Shown here piece after piece: positions 29,071 through 36,867 of a DNA stretch of 64,000 nucleotides. Origin of the DNA: JALHMI01 sp964598535. GTDB taxonomy: Bacteria; Planctomycetota; Planctomycetia; Pirellulales; PALSA-1355. A model generated the notes under the pieces. That model was not told the DNA's origin, searched no databases, and saw only the letters and a program-made list of their open reading frames with translations. The position numbers and the translations under genes are program-made. The stretch spans positions 62,001 to 126,000 of the forward strand of contig CAZRCI010000007.1 of assembly GCA_964598535.1 (NCBI GenBank), read 5' to 3'. How positions within the stretch are numbered: position 1 is the first letter of the stretch; the number at the start of each line of letters is the position of its first letter.

Positions 29071-29294
29071 AGCGCGTGTAAATCCCTAGCGCCGGGATGG
29101 CCTTCTGTGGCCCACGTCGGGCTTCGTCGGCCCGGATTAAATCCGTCTCCCGGATTAGAAGCCCTCGGTTCTCTCGCTGGAGGGCCCTTATTTCGCCTGG
29201 CCGCTGTTTTTCGTCGACGCGCGTAAAATCCGGTGCACGTTAGCTTTGCGAAAGAACGGCCCATTGCGGAATTGCGCAATCTTCGAGTTACCCT

Positions 29295-29322
29295 TTGACG
29301 GAGTGGGGCGATTGACTAGAAT
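29295..29322 (+). promoter_or_regulatory. Predicted promoter of the PEP-CTERM/DUF1559 cluster
   Basis: -35 TTGACG (29295-29300), 16 bases, -10 TAGAAT (29317-29322); each matches five of six consensus positions. The predicted start is about 29329-29330. Confidence 0.6.
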
Positions 29323-29329
29323 CTCGACT

Positions 29330-29348
29330 GTTGAGATTAAGTCTCAAC
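29330..29348. promoter_or_regulatory. Perfect inverted repeat at the predicted transcription start
   Basis: GTTGAGA (29330-29336) and TCTCAAC (29342-29348) are perfect inverted copies separated by five bases. The repeat begins at the predicted +1, a position where a bound repressor would block initiation or where the transcript would start with a 5' hairpin. This is an operator-like signal with no known regulator assigned. Confidence 0.5.
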
Positions 29349-29582
29349 AAGAGCCGACCCTCGCCACATCGCCCGCTCTCGGCTCGGTTGCCCGTCCATC
29401 TGACGGGCCGTGAGTTTTCCTGCTGAACGCCCGCCCGCCGTCAACGTGATCCCCTGCCTGGGGACTCGTTATTCGCCCGCTCGCCACTCGGCCCTTTGCC
29501 GCCTTTTGCGCGGCCGGCTTCCTGCTTCCAGCGTTGGTGGCGGGCCGTTACGAATTTTTCCTCTGTGCTAGGAGTCTTTGTC

Positions 29583-30332
29583 GTGCAAGTTGCATCTTGG
29601 AGCATTGCTTCTCGGGTATTGAGTTTGGCCACGGTGGCCGCGGCCCTGGTGGCCGTCCATGCGCCGGCAATCGCCGCGCCCGTAAACTTTGGTGAACCGA
29701 CCTTGTGGAACGTGGGTGACGTGGGTTCCACGTCACAACAGTGGGACGCCTCGCCCGGCAATCCCATTCAGAATAGTTTGACCCACACCGCCAACCCCTC
29801 GACAGGCACTCCCACCCTGGCGGCGACGGGCGCGTTCAACGCCGGCAGCGGCGGGTACTACGCCTTCAGCGGCAACTACGCGGTCGCTGCCACCGTGCCT
29901 AACACGGGTACCAGCGGCGTGGGGACTCACATCATCGTGCAAACCGCGGCGACGTTGAATCCGGACTACGATCCCGAAGGGGATAGCACAGGCGGCAGCG
30001 TGCTGCGAGACACGATCAAGGTTCTGGATTCCGCCAACAACGTTTTGGTGGCCAGCTTGAGTTCTGATGTAACGCGGACATATTACACGCCGACCTACTC
30101 CTCGTCGTTCGGCGAAGTGCAGTACGAAGAACTGATTTGGGAAGTCTTTTTGCCTGGCTTCACGGATGACTTCAAGGTCTCGTTCGACGTGATGGTGCAT
30201 TCGAGCCTCCAGACCCTGCGGATCGACTCGTACGTGGTGCCGGAGCCGACCACGGTGGCCATGCTGGGAATCGGCCTCGTTGGATTGGTGGGTGTCGGCG
30301 TGCGTCGGTCGCGGCGGCAAGCCGGTAAGTAA
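29583..30332 (+). CDS. PEP-CTERM sorting-domain protein
   Basis: A 249-residue secreted protein. GTG 29583 is preferred because AGGAG lies eight bases upstream; the open frame runs further up without meaning. A signal peptide (SRVLSLATVAAALVAVHAPAIA) is followed by a Gly/Ser/Thr/Asn-rich beta-type domain. At the end is VPEPTTVAMLGIGLVGLVGV then RRSRRQ, the PEP-CTERM signal cut by an exosortase: the PEP motif, a hydrophobic helix and a basic tail. It should be exported and handed to the cell surface. No exosortase gene is in the window. The function of the main domain is not recognised. Confidence 0.88.
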   Translation: MQVASWSIASRVLSLATVAAALVAVHAPAIAAPVNFGEPTLWNVGDVGSTSQQWDASPGNPIQNSLTHTANPSTGTPTLAATGAFNAGSGGYYAFSGNYAVAATVPNTGTSGVGTHIIVQTAATLNPDYDPEGDSTGGSVLRDTIKVLDSANNVLVASLSSDVTRTYYTPTYSSSFGEVQYEELIWEVFLPGFTDDFKVSFDVMVHSSLQTLRIDSYVVPEPTTVAMLGIGLVGLVGVGVRRSRRQAGK

Positions 30333-30350
30333 TCCTCGGCTACACCCTAC

Positions 30351-30399
30351 GGGTACGGGGCAGGTCGGCTTCCCCTGGCGGCCTGCTCCGTACTCGCTT
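30351..30399 (+). terminator. Intercistronic hairpin with T-rich tail
   Basis: GTACGGGGCAGG (30351-30362) pairs with CCTGCTCCGTAC (30380-30391) with one wobble; TCGCTTTT follows. Placed between the PEP-CTERM and DUF1559 genes, it could terminate part of the transcripts and so keep the downstream genes at lower level. Confidence 0.6.
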
Positions 30400-30414
30400 T
30401 TACGCTGACGACCA

Positions 30415-31320
30415 ATGACCATGTTCCAAGTTTCACACGACGCGCGGCGAGGTTTCACACTCGTGGAACTGCTGGTGGTGATCGCCATCATCGGGCTGCT
30501 GGTTGCGTTGCTGCTTCCCGCGGTGCAAAGTGCCCGGGAGTCGGCTCGACGAGCCTCGTGCGTGAACAATCTGAAACAAATCGGACTGGCGATGCAGCAG
30601 TTCGACGATCGCAACAAACGTCTACCATCGGCCGAGATGGTCAAGCCATCCGCGCCGCGTCAAGCGAACGGCGCAAGCGCATTCGTTCCGCTGCTGCCGT
30701 TTCTTGAAGAGACCGCGATGTACGAGCGTTTCAACCCGAACCAAATGGTAACTTCGGACACCAATTATGCGATCGTAAGAACCAAGATCGCGGTATTCAC
30801 TTGCCCATCGATGGCATTCATCGGCAACGAACCTGAACCGGGATGGGGCAGCTACGCCGTATCGACCGGCAGCGCCTATCCGCATTTCGTCAACATAAAC
30901 GACCCCGAATATCACAATGGCGCCATTGTCGATCCGCTACGGCCCAAGATAAAGCTGGTGAGCATCGCCAAGCTTGGAGCGCTCGATGGCACGTCGCACA
31001 CGTTCCTGGCAGGCGACATGGACTACGGACTGTCCAATATTCGCGCAATGGAAGGCACCTCGGGAATCGAACCGGGCGGACAAACGGTTTGGTGGAGCGG
31101 CTATCCCACGCAATCGCAAGGCTCGACCGCCGGCGTGTTCAATGCCGACCGGATCTATATCCGCTTCCACGAGTTGATGACGTTTCGAAGCGACCACCCC
31201 AGCGGCGTGAACATGTTGATGGTGGATGGCTCGGTCCATTTCATCGATGAAAACACCGACGCGGACGTATTAAAGTACCTTGCCAAACGAGATGATGGAA
31301 AACAGCCTGCAAGCTTTTAA
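30415..31320 (+). CDS. DUF1559 pseudopilin-like protein
   Basis: A 301-residue protein of the large planctomycete DUF1559 family. The N-terminal prepilin signal is RRGFTLVELLVVIAIIGLLVALLLPAV, with the cleavage site after Gly and Glu at position +5 of the mature chain. The next block SARESARRASCVNNLKQIGL is typical. The C-terminal family motif H-x9-DG is HPSGVNMLMVDG. The N-terminal helix should assemble in or near a type II secretion or pilus-like system after prepilin peptidase cleavage. The function of the globular domain is unknown. Its 3' end overlaps the next gene. Confidence 0.92.
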   Translation: MTMFQVSHDARRGFTLVELLVVIAIIGLLVALLLPAVQSARESARRASCVNNLKQIGLAMQQFDDRNKRLPSAEMVKPSAPRQANGASAFVPLLPFLEETAMYERFNPNQMVTSDTNYAIVRTKIAVFTCPSMAFIGNEPEPGWGSYAVSTGSAYPHFVNINDPEYHNGAIVDPLRPKIKLVSIAKLGALDGTSHTFLAGDMDYGLSNIRAMEGTSGIEPGGQTVWWSGYPTQSQGSTAGVFNADRIYIRFHELMTFRSDHPSGVNMLMVDGSVHFIDENTDADVLKYLAKRDDGKQPASF

Positions 31321-31708
31321 GGCACCGGGCCGACGGCTGGCGGCGTTCGCGATTCTGGTGGCGCTGGTGACTGTCTTGGGGTGCGGACCGAAGCGCATCG
31401 CGATTTCGGGACGCGTGACGCTCGACGGACAGCCGCTGGACGAGGCTGCGTTGCAGTTCATCCCCACCTCGCCAGGACAACGCAAGTCGAGTTGCGAGGT
31501 AAACGCGGGCGTTTACACCCTACCGGCGGAGATCGGGCTGGTTCCGGGAGAATACCGCGTCGACGTGGTCGACTTACCGCCACTGTCGCACAGCCCCGCG
31601 GCGCGCCGCTCGTTTCCCGCTCATTATGCGAACCATTCGCCACTGACGATCGAGGTCGAACCGGACGGCCCACGCGTTTTCGACTTCGAGCTTCGAAGCT
31701 CGCCGTAA
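31292..31708 (+). CDS. Lipoprotein with transthyretin/carboxypeptidase-regulatory-like domain
   Basis: A 138-residue protein whose ATG (31292, or 31295) lies inside the end of the DUF1559 gene, an overlap of about 29 bases in another frame. Its N-terminus RRLAAFAILVALVTVLGCGP has a lipobox-type ending before Cys. The mature part is a single beta-sandwich recognisable from ISGRVTLDGQPLDEAALQFIPTS and PGEYRVDVVD. Planctomycetes very often place such lipoproteins directly after a DUF1559 gene. It should be anchored to a membrane on the periplasmic side. A partner role with the pseudopilin is inferred from the coupling. Confidence 0.85.
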   Translation: MMENSLQAFKAPGRRLAAFAILVALVTVLGCGPKRIAISGRVTLDGQPLDEAALQFIPTSPGQRKSSCEVNAGVYTLPAEIGLVPGEYRVDVVDLPPLSHSPAARRSFPAHYANHSPLTIEVEPDGPRVFDFELRSSP

Positions 31709-31817
31709 GTCCGGCAGTAGACAAGCCCCACCGGCACGGGCGCTTGTGGTAGCCAGTTCCCAAGCGATTGTCAGGAGAGTACACTCGCAAGCCACAATCC
31801 TCACGAGGTGTATTGCC

Positions 31818-32246
31818 GTGCTTACGTTTCGCGCTACCATTCACGCTCGTCCGCGAACGGCGACTAGGGGGCCGACGGTGGAGCTTGCGGGGCGCGAGGT
31901 TCAGACGGTGCAAGTCGCGCCAAGTGAGCTGGCCGCGACCCTGTTCGAACGCTCCTTCGAAACGGTGCTCGGGGAGATGGAACGGCTCGATCGGATGTTC
32001 ATCGAACCGGATGGCTCGTTCGTATGGACCTCGGCCCAGAATGATCGCGCCTGGCAGGTCGACGGCAACCTTTACGATCGTGCCCAGCGGCTGGCGTTTG
32101 TCGATATCAACGGCTCATGCCCCCGGTACGAATTCGAACTGCTGATGACCGCGTTGGGGTGGCCCGAGACACCTCTCGTGTTTCAGCTTACCCGCGAAGC
32201 GATCGTGCTCGGCGAGGACGAATTTCGCCGCTACGCCGCGAACTGA
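31818..32246 (+). CDS. Conserved-looking small protein of unknown function
   Basis: A 142-residue protein. The GTG at 31818 is chosen because GAGGTG sits seven bases upstream; the open frame reaches back to 31746. No membrane helix or signal peptide is seen. The chain has a polar middle with MERLDRMFIEPDGSFVW and a C-terminal half VDGNLYDRAQRLAFVDING ... ELLMTALGWPETPLVFQLT. I do not recognise the family. It converges on ugd, with stops 20 bases apart. Confidence that it is a gene is fair, from codon use and the ribosome site. Confidence 0.65.
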   Translation: MLTFRATIHARPRTATRGPTVELAGREVQTVQVAPSELAATLFERSFETVLGEMERLDRMFIEPDGSFVWTSAQNDRAWQVDGNLYDRAQRLAFVDINGSCPRYEFELLMTALGWPETPLVFQLTREAIVLGEDEFRRYAAN

Positions 32247-32265
32247 CCTGGGAGCTTGCTGGTGT

Positions 32266-33576
32266 CTACTCGACGGGCGCCCGGCCGATGGAGAAGTAAG
32301 TAAACCGGGCGGCCTTCATCTGTCGAGGGGTGTAGAGATTGCGGCCGTCGAAAATCACGGGCGACTTCATCCGCGAGCGCATCTGTTCGAAGTCGGGCTG
32401 CAAGAACTCTTTCCATTCGGTCATGATGGCCAGGGCATCGGCCCCTTCCAGCGCGGCATACGGCTGATCGGCGTAGGATAGCTTATCGCCATAGATGCGT
32501 TCGACGTTTTCGAGTGCCTCGGGATCGTGAACTTGCACCTTCGCTCCACCGGCAAGCAACCGATCGATGAGCACCAACGCCGGCGCTTCGCGAATATCAT
32601 CCGTGCGCGGCTTGAACGCGAGCCCCCAGATCGCGATCGTACGGCCGGACAGTTGGCCGTCAAAGTATCGTTCGATCTTTTCGGGCACGATCAACTTTTG
32701 GTGCGTGTTCACGCAATCGACGACGTCGAGAATCCGCGGCTCGACACCACTTCGCCGGGCCGTGGAAGCCAGCGCCCGAACATCCTTGGGAAAGCAACTT
32801 CCGCCATAGCCGACACCCGGAAACAGAAACGCGAAGCCGATCCGGCTGTCGTGTCCGATTCCCCGCCGGACATCATTGATATCGGCCCGAGTGCGTTCGC
32901 AAAGGTTGGCCATCTCGTTGATGAAGCTGATCTTCGTGGCAAGTAATGCGTTGGCCACGTATTTTGTCATTTCCGCGCTCTCGGGCGACATGACCAGAAA
33001 GGGCTTTTCGGTGCGGAGAAACGGCGAATAGAGCTCGCGAAGCACCTCGGCGACTTCGGAGCGGCGCACCCCCACCACGACGCGGTCCGGCTTGATAAAG
33101 TCATCGATCGCGGCGCCTTCCTTGAGAAACTCGGGATTGCTGGCGACGTCGCAAGCGCGGCCCGTGAGCTGAGCCAACCGCTCGTTGATCTCGTGGTTGG
33201 TACCCACAGGCACGGTACTCTTGGTGACGACGATCGCGTCGTGCGGCAGGTGCGGAGCGATATCCGCGACGACGCGCCAGAGCGCGGAAAGATCCGCGGA
33301 GCCATCCTCGGAACTGGGCGTGCCGACGGCAAGAAAGACGAGCTGCGCCTCTTTTACCGCGGCAGGCAGATCGGTGGTGAACGTGAGCCGCCGGGCCTCG
33401 ACATTGTGCTCGACCATCTCGGACAAGCCGGGCTCGAAAATGGGAATGTCGCCCGTATTGAGTCGGGCGATCTTCGCGGCGTCGATGTCGATGCAGGCGA
33501 CCTGATTGCCGCTCTCGGCGAAGCAGGTTCCGGTGACAAGTCCGACATAACCGGTGCCGACAACAGCAATTCTCAT
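32266..33576 (-). CDS. ugd: UDP-glucose 6-dehydrogenase
   Basis: A 436-residue enzyme that oxidises UDP-glucose twice with NAD to UDP-glucuronate, a precursor of acidic polysaccharides. ATG 33576 gives the normal start MRIAVVGTGYVGLVTG with the NAD-binding motif; GGAAG lies nine bases upstream. Further motifs are VGTPSSEDGSADLSAL, STVPVGTN, PEFLKEGAAIDDF and GYGGSCFPKD, with the catalytic Cys261. Length and order are standard. It lies downstream of gyrA on the same strand with a 127-base gap. It may supply glucuronate units to surface polysaccharide made with genes elsewhere. Confidence 0.96.
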   Translation of the reverse strand: MRIAVVGTGYVGLVTGTCFAESGNQVACIDIDAAKIARLNTGDIPIFEPGLSEMVEHNVEARRLTFTTDLPAAVKEAQLVFLAVGTPSSEDGSADLSALWRVVADIAPHLPHDAIVVTKSTVPVGTNHEINERLAQLTGRACDVASNPEFLKEGAAIDDFIKPDRVVVGVRRSEVAEVLRELYSPFLRTEKPFLVMSPESAEMTKYVANALLATKISFINEMANLCERTRADINDVRRGIGHDSRIGFAFLFPGVGYGGSCFPKDVRALASTARRSGVEPRILDVVDCVNTHQKLIVPEKIERYFDGQLSGRTIAIWGLAFKPRTDDIREAPALVLIDRLLAGGAKVQVHDPEALENVERIYGDKLSYADQPYAALEGADALAIMTEWKEFLQPDFEQMRSRMKSPVIFDGRNLYTPRQMKAARFTYFSIGRAPVE

Positions 33577-33703
33577 AGCAACGAACTTCCACCAAAAGCG
33601 CATGAATGGGGGGACGGACCAAGCGTAGCATGCCGCTGGCCACGAATCCGGCGCGCAGCTTGACATAATTTCCGGTTCTAACGGCAATGCCAACCGCGTC
33701 CGA

Positions 33704-36544
33704 TTATTCGCTATCCGTTGCCTCGCCGGTCGGCGGCGGCGTCCCCGGGAAACCAGCGGCCGGCGGAGCGGATGCCCCCTCCTCCTTATCGCCGGAATCG
33801 CTGCCACCAGAATCGCTGCCACCGGAATCGTCGCTACCAGCATCCTCACGATCTTCGCGCGGCACCGGCACGATAGCGGCCAACGTATCGCCGTCGTCGA
33901 GGCTCATGATCCGGACGCCCTGCGTGTTACGACCGATTACGCTGATTTCGCCGGCCACGATACGTTGCAGCTTACCGCGCGCGGTCATCATCAGCACTTC
34001 ATCGTCATCGCGAACACTAACCACCCCGATGACGGGGCCATTGCGGTCGGTGGTTTTGATGTCGCGCAGGCCCTTGCCGCCACGGCGCTGCGTACGGTAC
34101 CGATTGCCCGAGGAGAACTCGTCCTCTTCGTTGGATTCTTCGGCCGGCTCGGGCACGGTATCGGCCTCGTCCTCCGAAACGCCTTCAGCAGCGGTTGGCG
34201 AGACGCCTTCGGCGGCGGCTGGACTGTTGGGCCCGAAGGTCGTCCGCTTGCCATAACCGTTTTCGCAAGCGGTGAGCAGCGTGGCTTCGGGCTCGGCCAC
34301 GACCATGCCGACGAGCTGATCGTCATCGGCGAGGCTGATGCCTTTTACGCCGCTGGTGTTGCGGCCCATGGGGCGGGCGTCGGCCTCGCTAAAACGAATG
34401 GCCATGCCCTTGGCCGTGGCCAGAACGATCTCATCGCCCTTCTTTGTGATGACAACGTCGACGACTTCATCGTCTTCGCGAAGCTTGATGGCGATGATGC
34501 CGCCTTTCAGCGGACGGCTGAACTTGGCCAGATCGGTCTTCTTGACCAGGCCACTGCGCGTCGCCATCAGTAAGTAATGGTCGGGTTGGTTAAAATCGCG
34601 GACCGCGCGGCAATCGGCGACTTTCTCTCCCTCGGCGAAGTTCAGTAGATTGACCAGTGCCCGGCCACGGCTTTCGCGGCTGAGCTGCGGCAGGTCATAG
34701 ACTTTTTGCCAGTAGACCTTGCCCTTATTGGTAAAGAACATCAGGTAGTCGTGCGTGCTGGCGACGAACAGGTGACGGATGGGATCTTCGTCCTCGGTCT
34801 TGGCGCCTTTCATGCCCTTGCCGCCTCGGCGCTGGGCTCGATAGACGCTGGCCGGCGTGCGCTTGATGTAACCGTTGTTGCTGATGGTGACGACCATCGT
34901 CTCTTCCGCGATGAGATCTTCCAGGTCGATCGAGCCGATCTCTTCGCCGCTGATCTCCGTGCGACGCTGGTCCGCGTGCTTGCGTTTCAGTTCCGCGCAG
35001 TCGTCGCGGATCATGCCCAGAATGATCTTGTCGTCCGAGAGGATTCGCAAGTATTCGGTAATCTCTTCGAGCAGCTTGCGATACTCGCCGCCGAGTTTTT
35101 CCTGTTCGAGATTGACGAGCTGGCCGAGCGTCATCCGCAGGATCGCCTCGGCCTGCACGGGCGTGAGCGTGTACGTGTCGCGCACGCCGCGCTCGGCCTG
35201 GAAGTTGGCGAATCCTTCGTCGCCCAGGGCCCGCTGCATCATCGAGGCGGGAGCCTCGATGCCCATCAAGCGGGCTTTCGCCTCGGCTTGGGTGGCGCTG
35301 GTGCGAATGACGCGAATGATCTCATCGATATTCGCATGCGCCAGCAGCAAACCCTCGACCGTGTGTTTGCGCGCCCGGGCGCGGGCCAGTAAAAACTGTG
35401 TGCGCCGGCGGATCACCGTCAGGCGATGGCGAATGAACTCTTCGAGTAGCCCTTTGAAGGGCAACGTGCGCGGTTTGCCGTCGACCAGCGCCAAGAAGAT
35501 CAGCGAAAACGATTCTTGCAGCGGAGAAAACTGGTAGAGCTGGTTGAGCACGACCTCGGGGTCTGCGTCGCGTTTGAGCTCCAACACCAGTCGCACCGGC
35601 TCTTTCAGATCGCTCTCGTTGCGAATCGCTGAAATGCCCTTGATGCGATCTTCGTTGACGAGCGCGGCGATGCGCTCTTCGACCCGGTCGCGAGCCTGCT
35701 GAAATGGAATCTCTGAAACGAGAATTCGGAAACGGTTCTTGCCGAACTCCTCGATGCGCGCGCGTGCACGAACGACGATCGTGCTGCGGCCGGTGTGATA
35801 ACCGCGACGGATGCCGCTGCGGCCGCAAATGATGCCGCCCGTGGGAAAGTCGGGACCGGGGCAAACCTCGAGAAGTTCATCGGCCGAGACTTCCGGATCG
35901 TCGATCAACCGGATCAGCGCTTCGCAGACTTCGCCCAGGTTGTGCGGCGGAATAGAAGTCGCCATGCCGACCGCGATGCCGTTGGCGCCATTGACGACGA
36001 GGTTCGGAAATTTCGACGGAAGTACGGTCGGCTCGGTATGCCGCTCATCGTACGTGGGAACGAAGTCGACCGTGTCGAGCTTCAGATCATCGAGCATCAG
36101 CGCCGCAATGGAAGACATGCGAGCTTCGGTATATCGCATGGCCGCCGCGGGTAAGCCGGCAATGGAGCCGAAGTTGCCCTGTTTGTCCACCAGCACGTGT
36201 CGCATGTTCCATTCCTGGGCCATGCGCACGAGCGTCGGGTAAATGATAGCTTCGCCGTGAGGGTGGTAGTTACCGCTCGTGTCGCCGCAGATCTTGGCGC
36301 ACTTCACGCGGCTGGCGCCGGGCGTGAGGCTCAGATCATTCATCGCGACCAGGATGCGCCGCTGCGAAGGCTTGAGTCCGTCGCGCACGTCGGGAAGCGC
36401 GCGGCTGACAATCACGCTCATCGAGTACGTGAGGTAGCTGTCTTTCAACTCCTCCTCGATGGGAAGCTCGATCAAACGCCCCAGATGCACGTCACCGTTC
36501 CCGCCCGGCGGATCAACTGGCGGATCATTTCCGTTGGTGGCCAA
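33704..36544 (-). CDS. gyrA: DNA gyrase subunit A
   Basis: A 946-residue gyrase A with TTG start; AAGGA is six bases upstream. The breakage-reunion domain is intact, with active-site Tyr138 in AAAMRYTEARM. The quinolone-determining stretch reads HGEAIIYP, so the positions of E. coli Ser83 and Asp87 are Ala99 and Pro103. The C-terminal pinwheel has the GyrA box QRRGGKG at 571-577 and a second perfect copy at 819-825. Between blades lies an acidic insert (about 774-812) with a doubled octapeptide. The last 50 residues are a Ser/Asp/Gly repeat tail. The name GyrA rather than ParC is supported by the GyrA box. No gyrB is in the window. Confidence 0.95.
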   Translation of the reverse strand: MATNGNDPPVDPPGGNGDVHLGRLIELPIEEELKDSYLTYSMSVIVSRALPDVRDGLKPSQRRILVAMNDLSLTPGASRVKCAKICGDTSGNYHPHGEAIIYPTLVRMAQEWNMRHVLVDKQGNFGSIAGLPAAAMRYTEARMSSIAALMLDDLKLDTVDFVPTYDERHTEPTVLPSKFPNLVVNGANGIAVGMATSIPPHNLGEVCEALIRLIDDPEVSADELLEVCPGPDFPTGGIICGRSGIRRGYHTGRSTIVVRARARIEEFGKNRFRILVSEIPFQQARDRVEERIAALVNEDRIKGISAIRNESDLKEPVRLVLELKRDADPEVVLNQLYQFSPLQESFSLIFLALVDGKPRTLPFKGLLEEFIRHRLTVIRRRTQFLLARARARKHTVEGLLLAHANIDEIIRVIRTSATQAEAKARLMGIEAPASMMQRALGDEGFANFQAERGVRDTYTLTPVQAEAILRMTLGQLVNLEQEKLGGEYRKLLEEITEYLRILSDDKIILGMIRDDCAELKRKHADQRRTEISGEEIGSIDLEDLIAEETMVVTISNNGYIKRTPASVYRAQRRGGKGMKGAKTEDEDPIRHLFVASTHDYLMFFTNKGKVYWQKVYDLPQLSRESRGRALVNLLNFAEGEKVADCRAVRDFNQPDHYLLMATRSGLVKKTDLAKFSRPLKGGIIAIKLREDDEVVDVVITKKGDEIVLATAKGMAIRFSEADARPMGRNTSGVKGISLADDDQLVGMVVAEPEATLLTACENGYGKRTTFGPNSPAAAEGVSPTAAEGVSEDEADTVPEPAEESNEEDEFSSGNRYRTQRRGGKGLRDIKTTDRNGPVIGVVSVRDDDEVLMMTARGKLQRIVAGEISVIGRNTQGVRIMSLDDGDTLAAIVPVPREDREDAGSDDSGGSDSGGSDSGDKEEGASAPPAAGFPGTPPPTGEATDSE
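33792..33836. repeat. 15-bp repeats, three copies, in the gyrA tail
   Basis: Three near-identical 15-base units (33792-33806, 33807-33821, 33822-33836) encode Ser/Asp/Gly repeats in the acidic tail of GyrA (SGGSDSGGSDSG on the minus strand). Confidence 0.85.
34169..34216. repeat. 24-bp degenerate in-frame duplication in gyrA
   Basis: Two 24-base units encode AAEGVSPT (residues 777-784) and AAEGVSED (785-792) in an acidic insert of the C-terminal domain. The copies differ at several third positions, so this duplication is older than those in the FHA and LysR genes. Confidence 0.8.
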
Positions 36545-36867
36545 ATTCAGTCCTTTCGGAGGGGGCGATCACGGCCGAAATTCCGCGTCCGTCGGTAGGT
36601 CCGACGAGGCCTGCAGCCCATGAGCGCCCGAGCTCATTGTCGAAAGCGTCAATATACCGTTTCGGACCCCTCCAAACAATGGGCAGAAACCCTCGAAATC
36701 TCGCCATAAACCACTCATGAATAATAGTTTACGGAGAGGCGGCAAGAGCCCCGACTTTCGCCTCCGGGGGTCCCTGCCAAGGACCGGAAATAGGCCGACT
36801 TCGAGAGGCTATTCCGTGTGGTTGGTGCCCCCCTAGACAGGATGACCGCAGCCCCCTGCAATTGCCC
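36545..36867. other. Intergenic stretch between PBP2 and gyrA
   Basis: About 320 bases with no supported gene. The gyrA leader and promoter should be here. A TATTAT on the minus strand (around 36720) has no good -35 partner at the right distance. Gyrase promoters are often supercoiling-sensitive with poor hexamers, so absence of a match is not strong evidence. Confidence 0.45.

Larger units (their letters stand above)
29071..29582. other. Promoter and long leader region of the first PEP-CTERM/DUF1559 cluster
   Basis: No gene is supported in this 512-base gap. The first half (29080-29200) is rich in short inverted repeats around GGCC and CCGGATT. A promoter with an overlapping inverted repeat follows at 29295-29348. 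From the predicted start, a leader of about 250 bases precedes the PEP-CTERM gene. The leader includes a GAGCCGA...TCGGCTC inverted repeat near 29352-29383. Confidence 0.55.
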
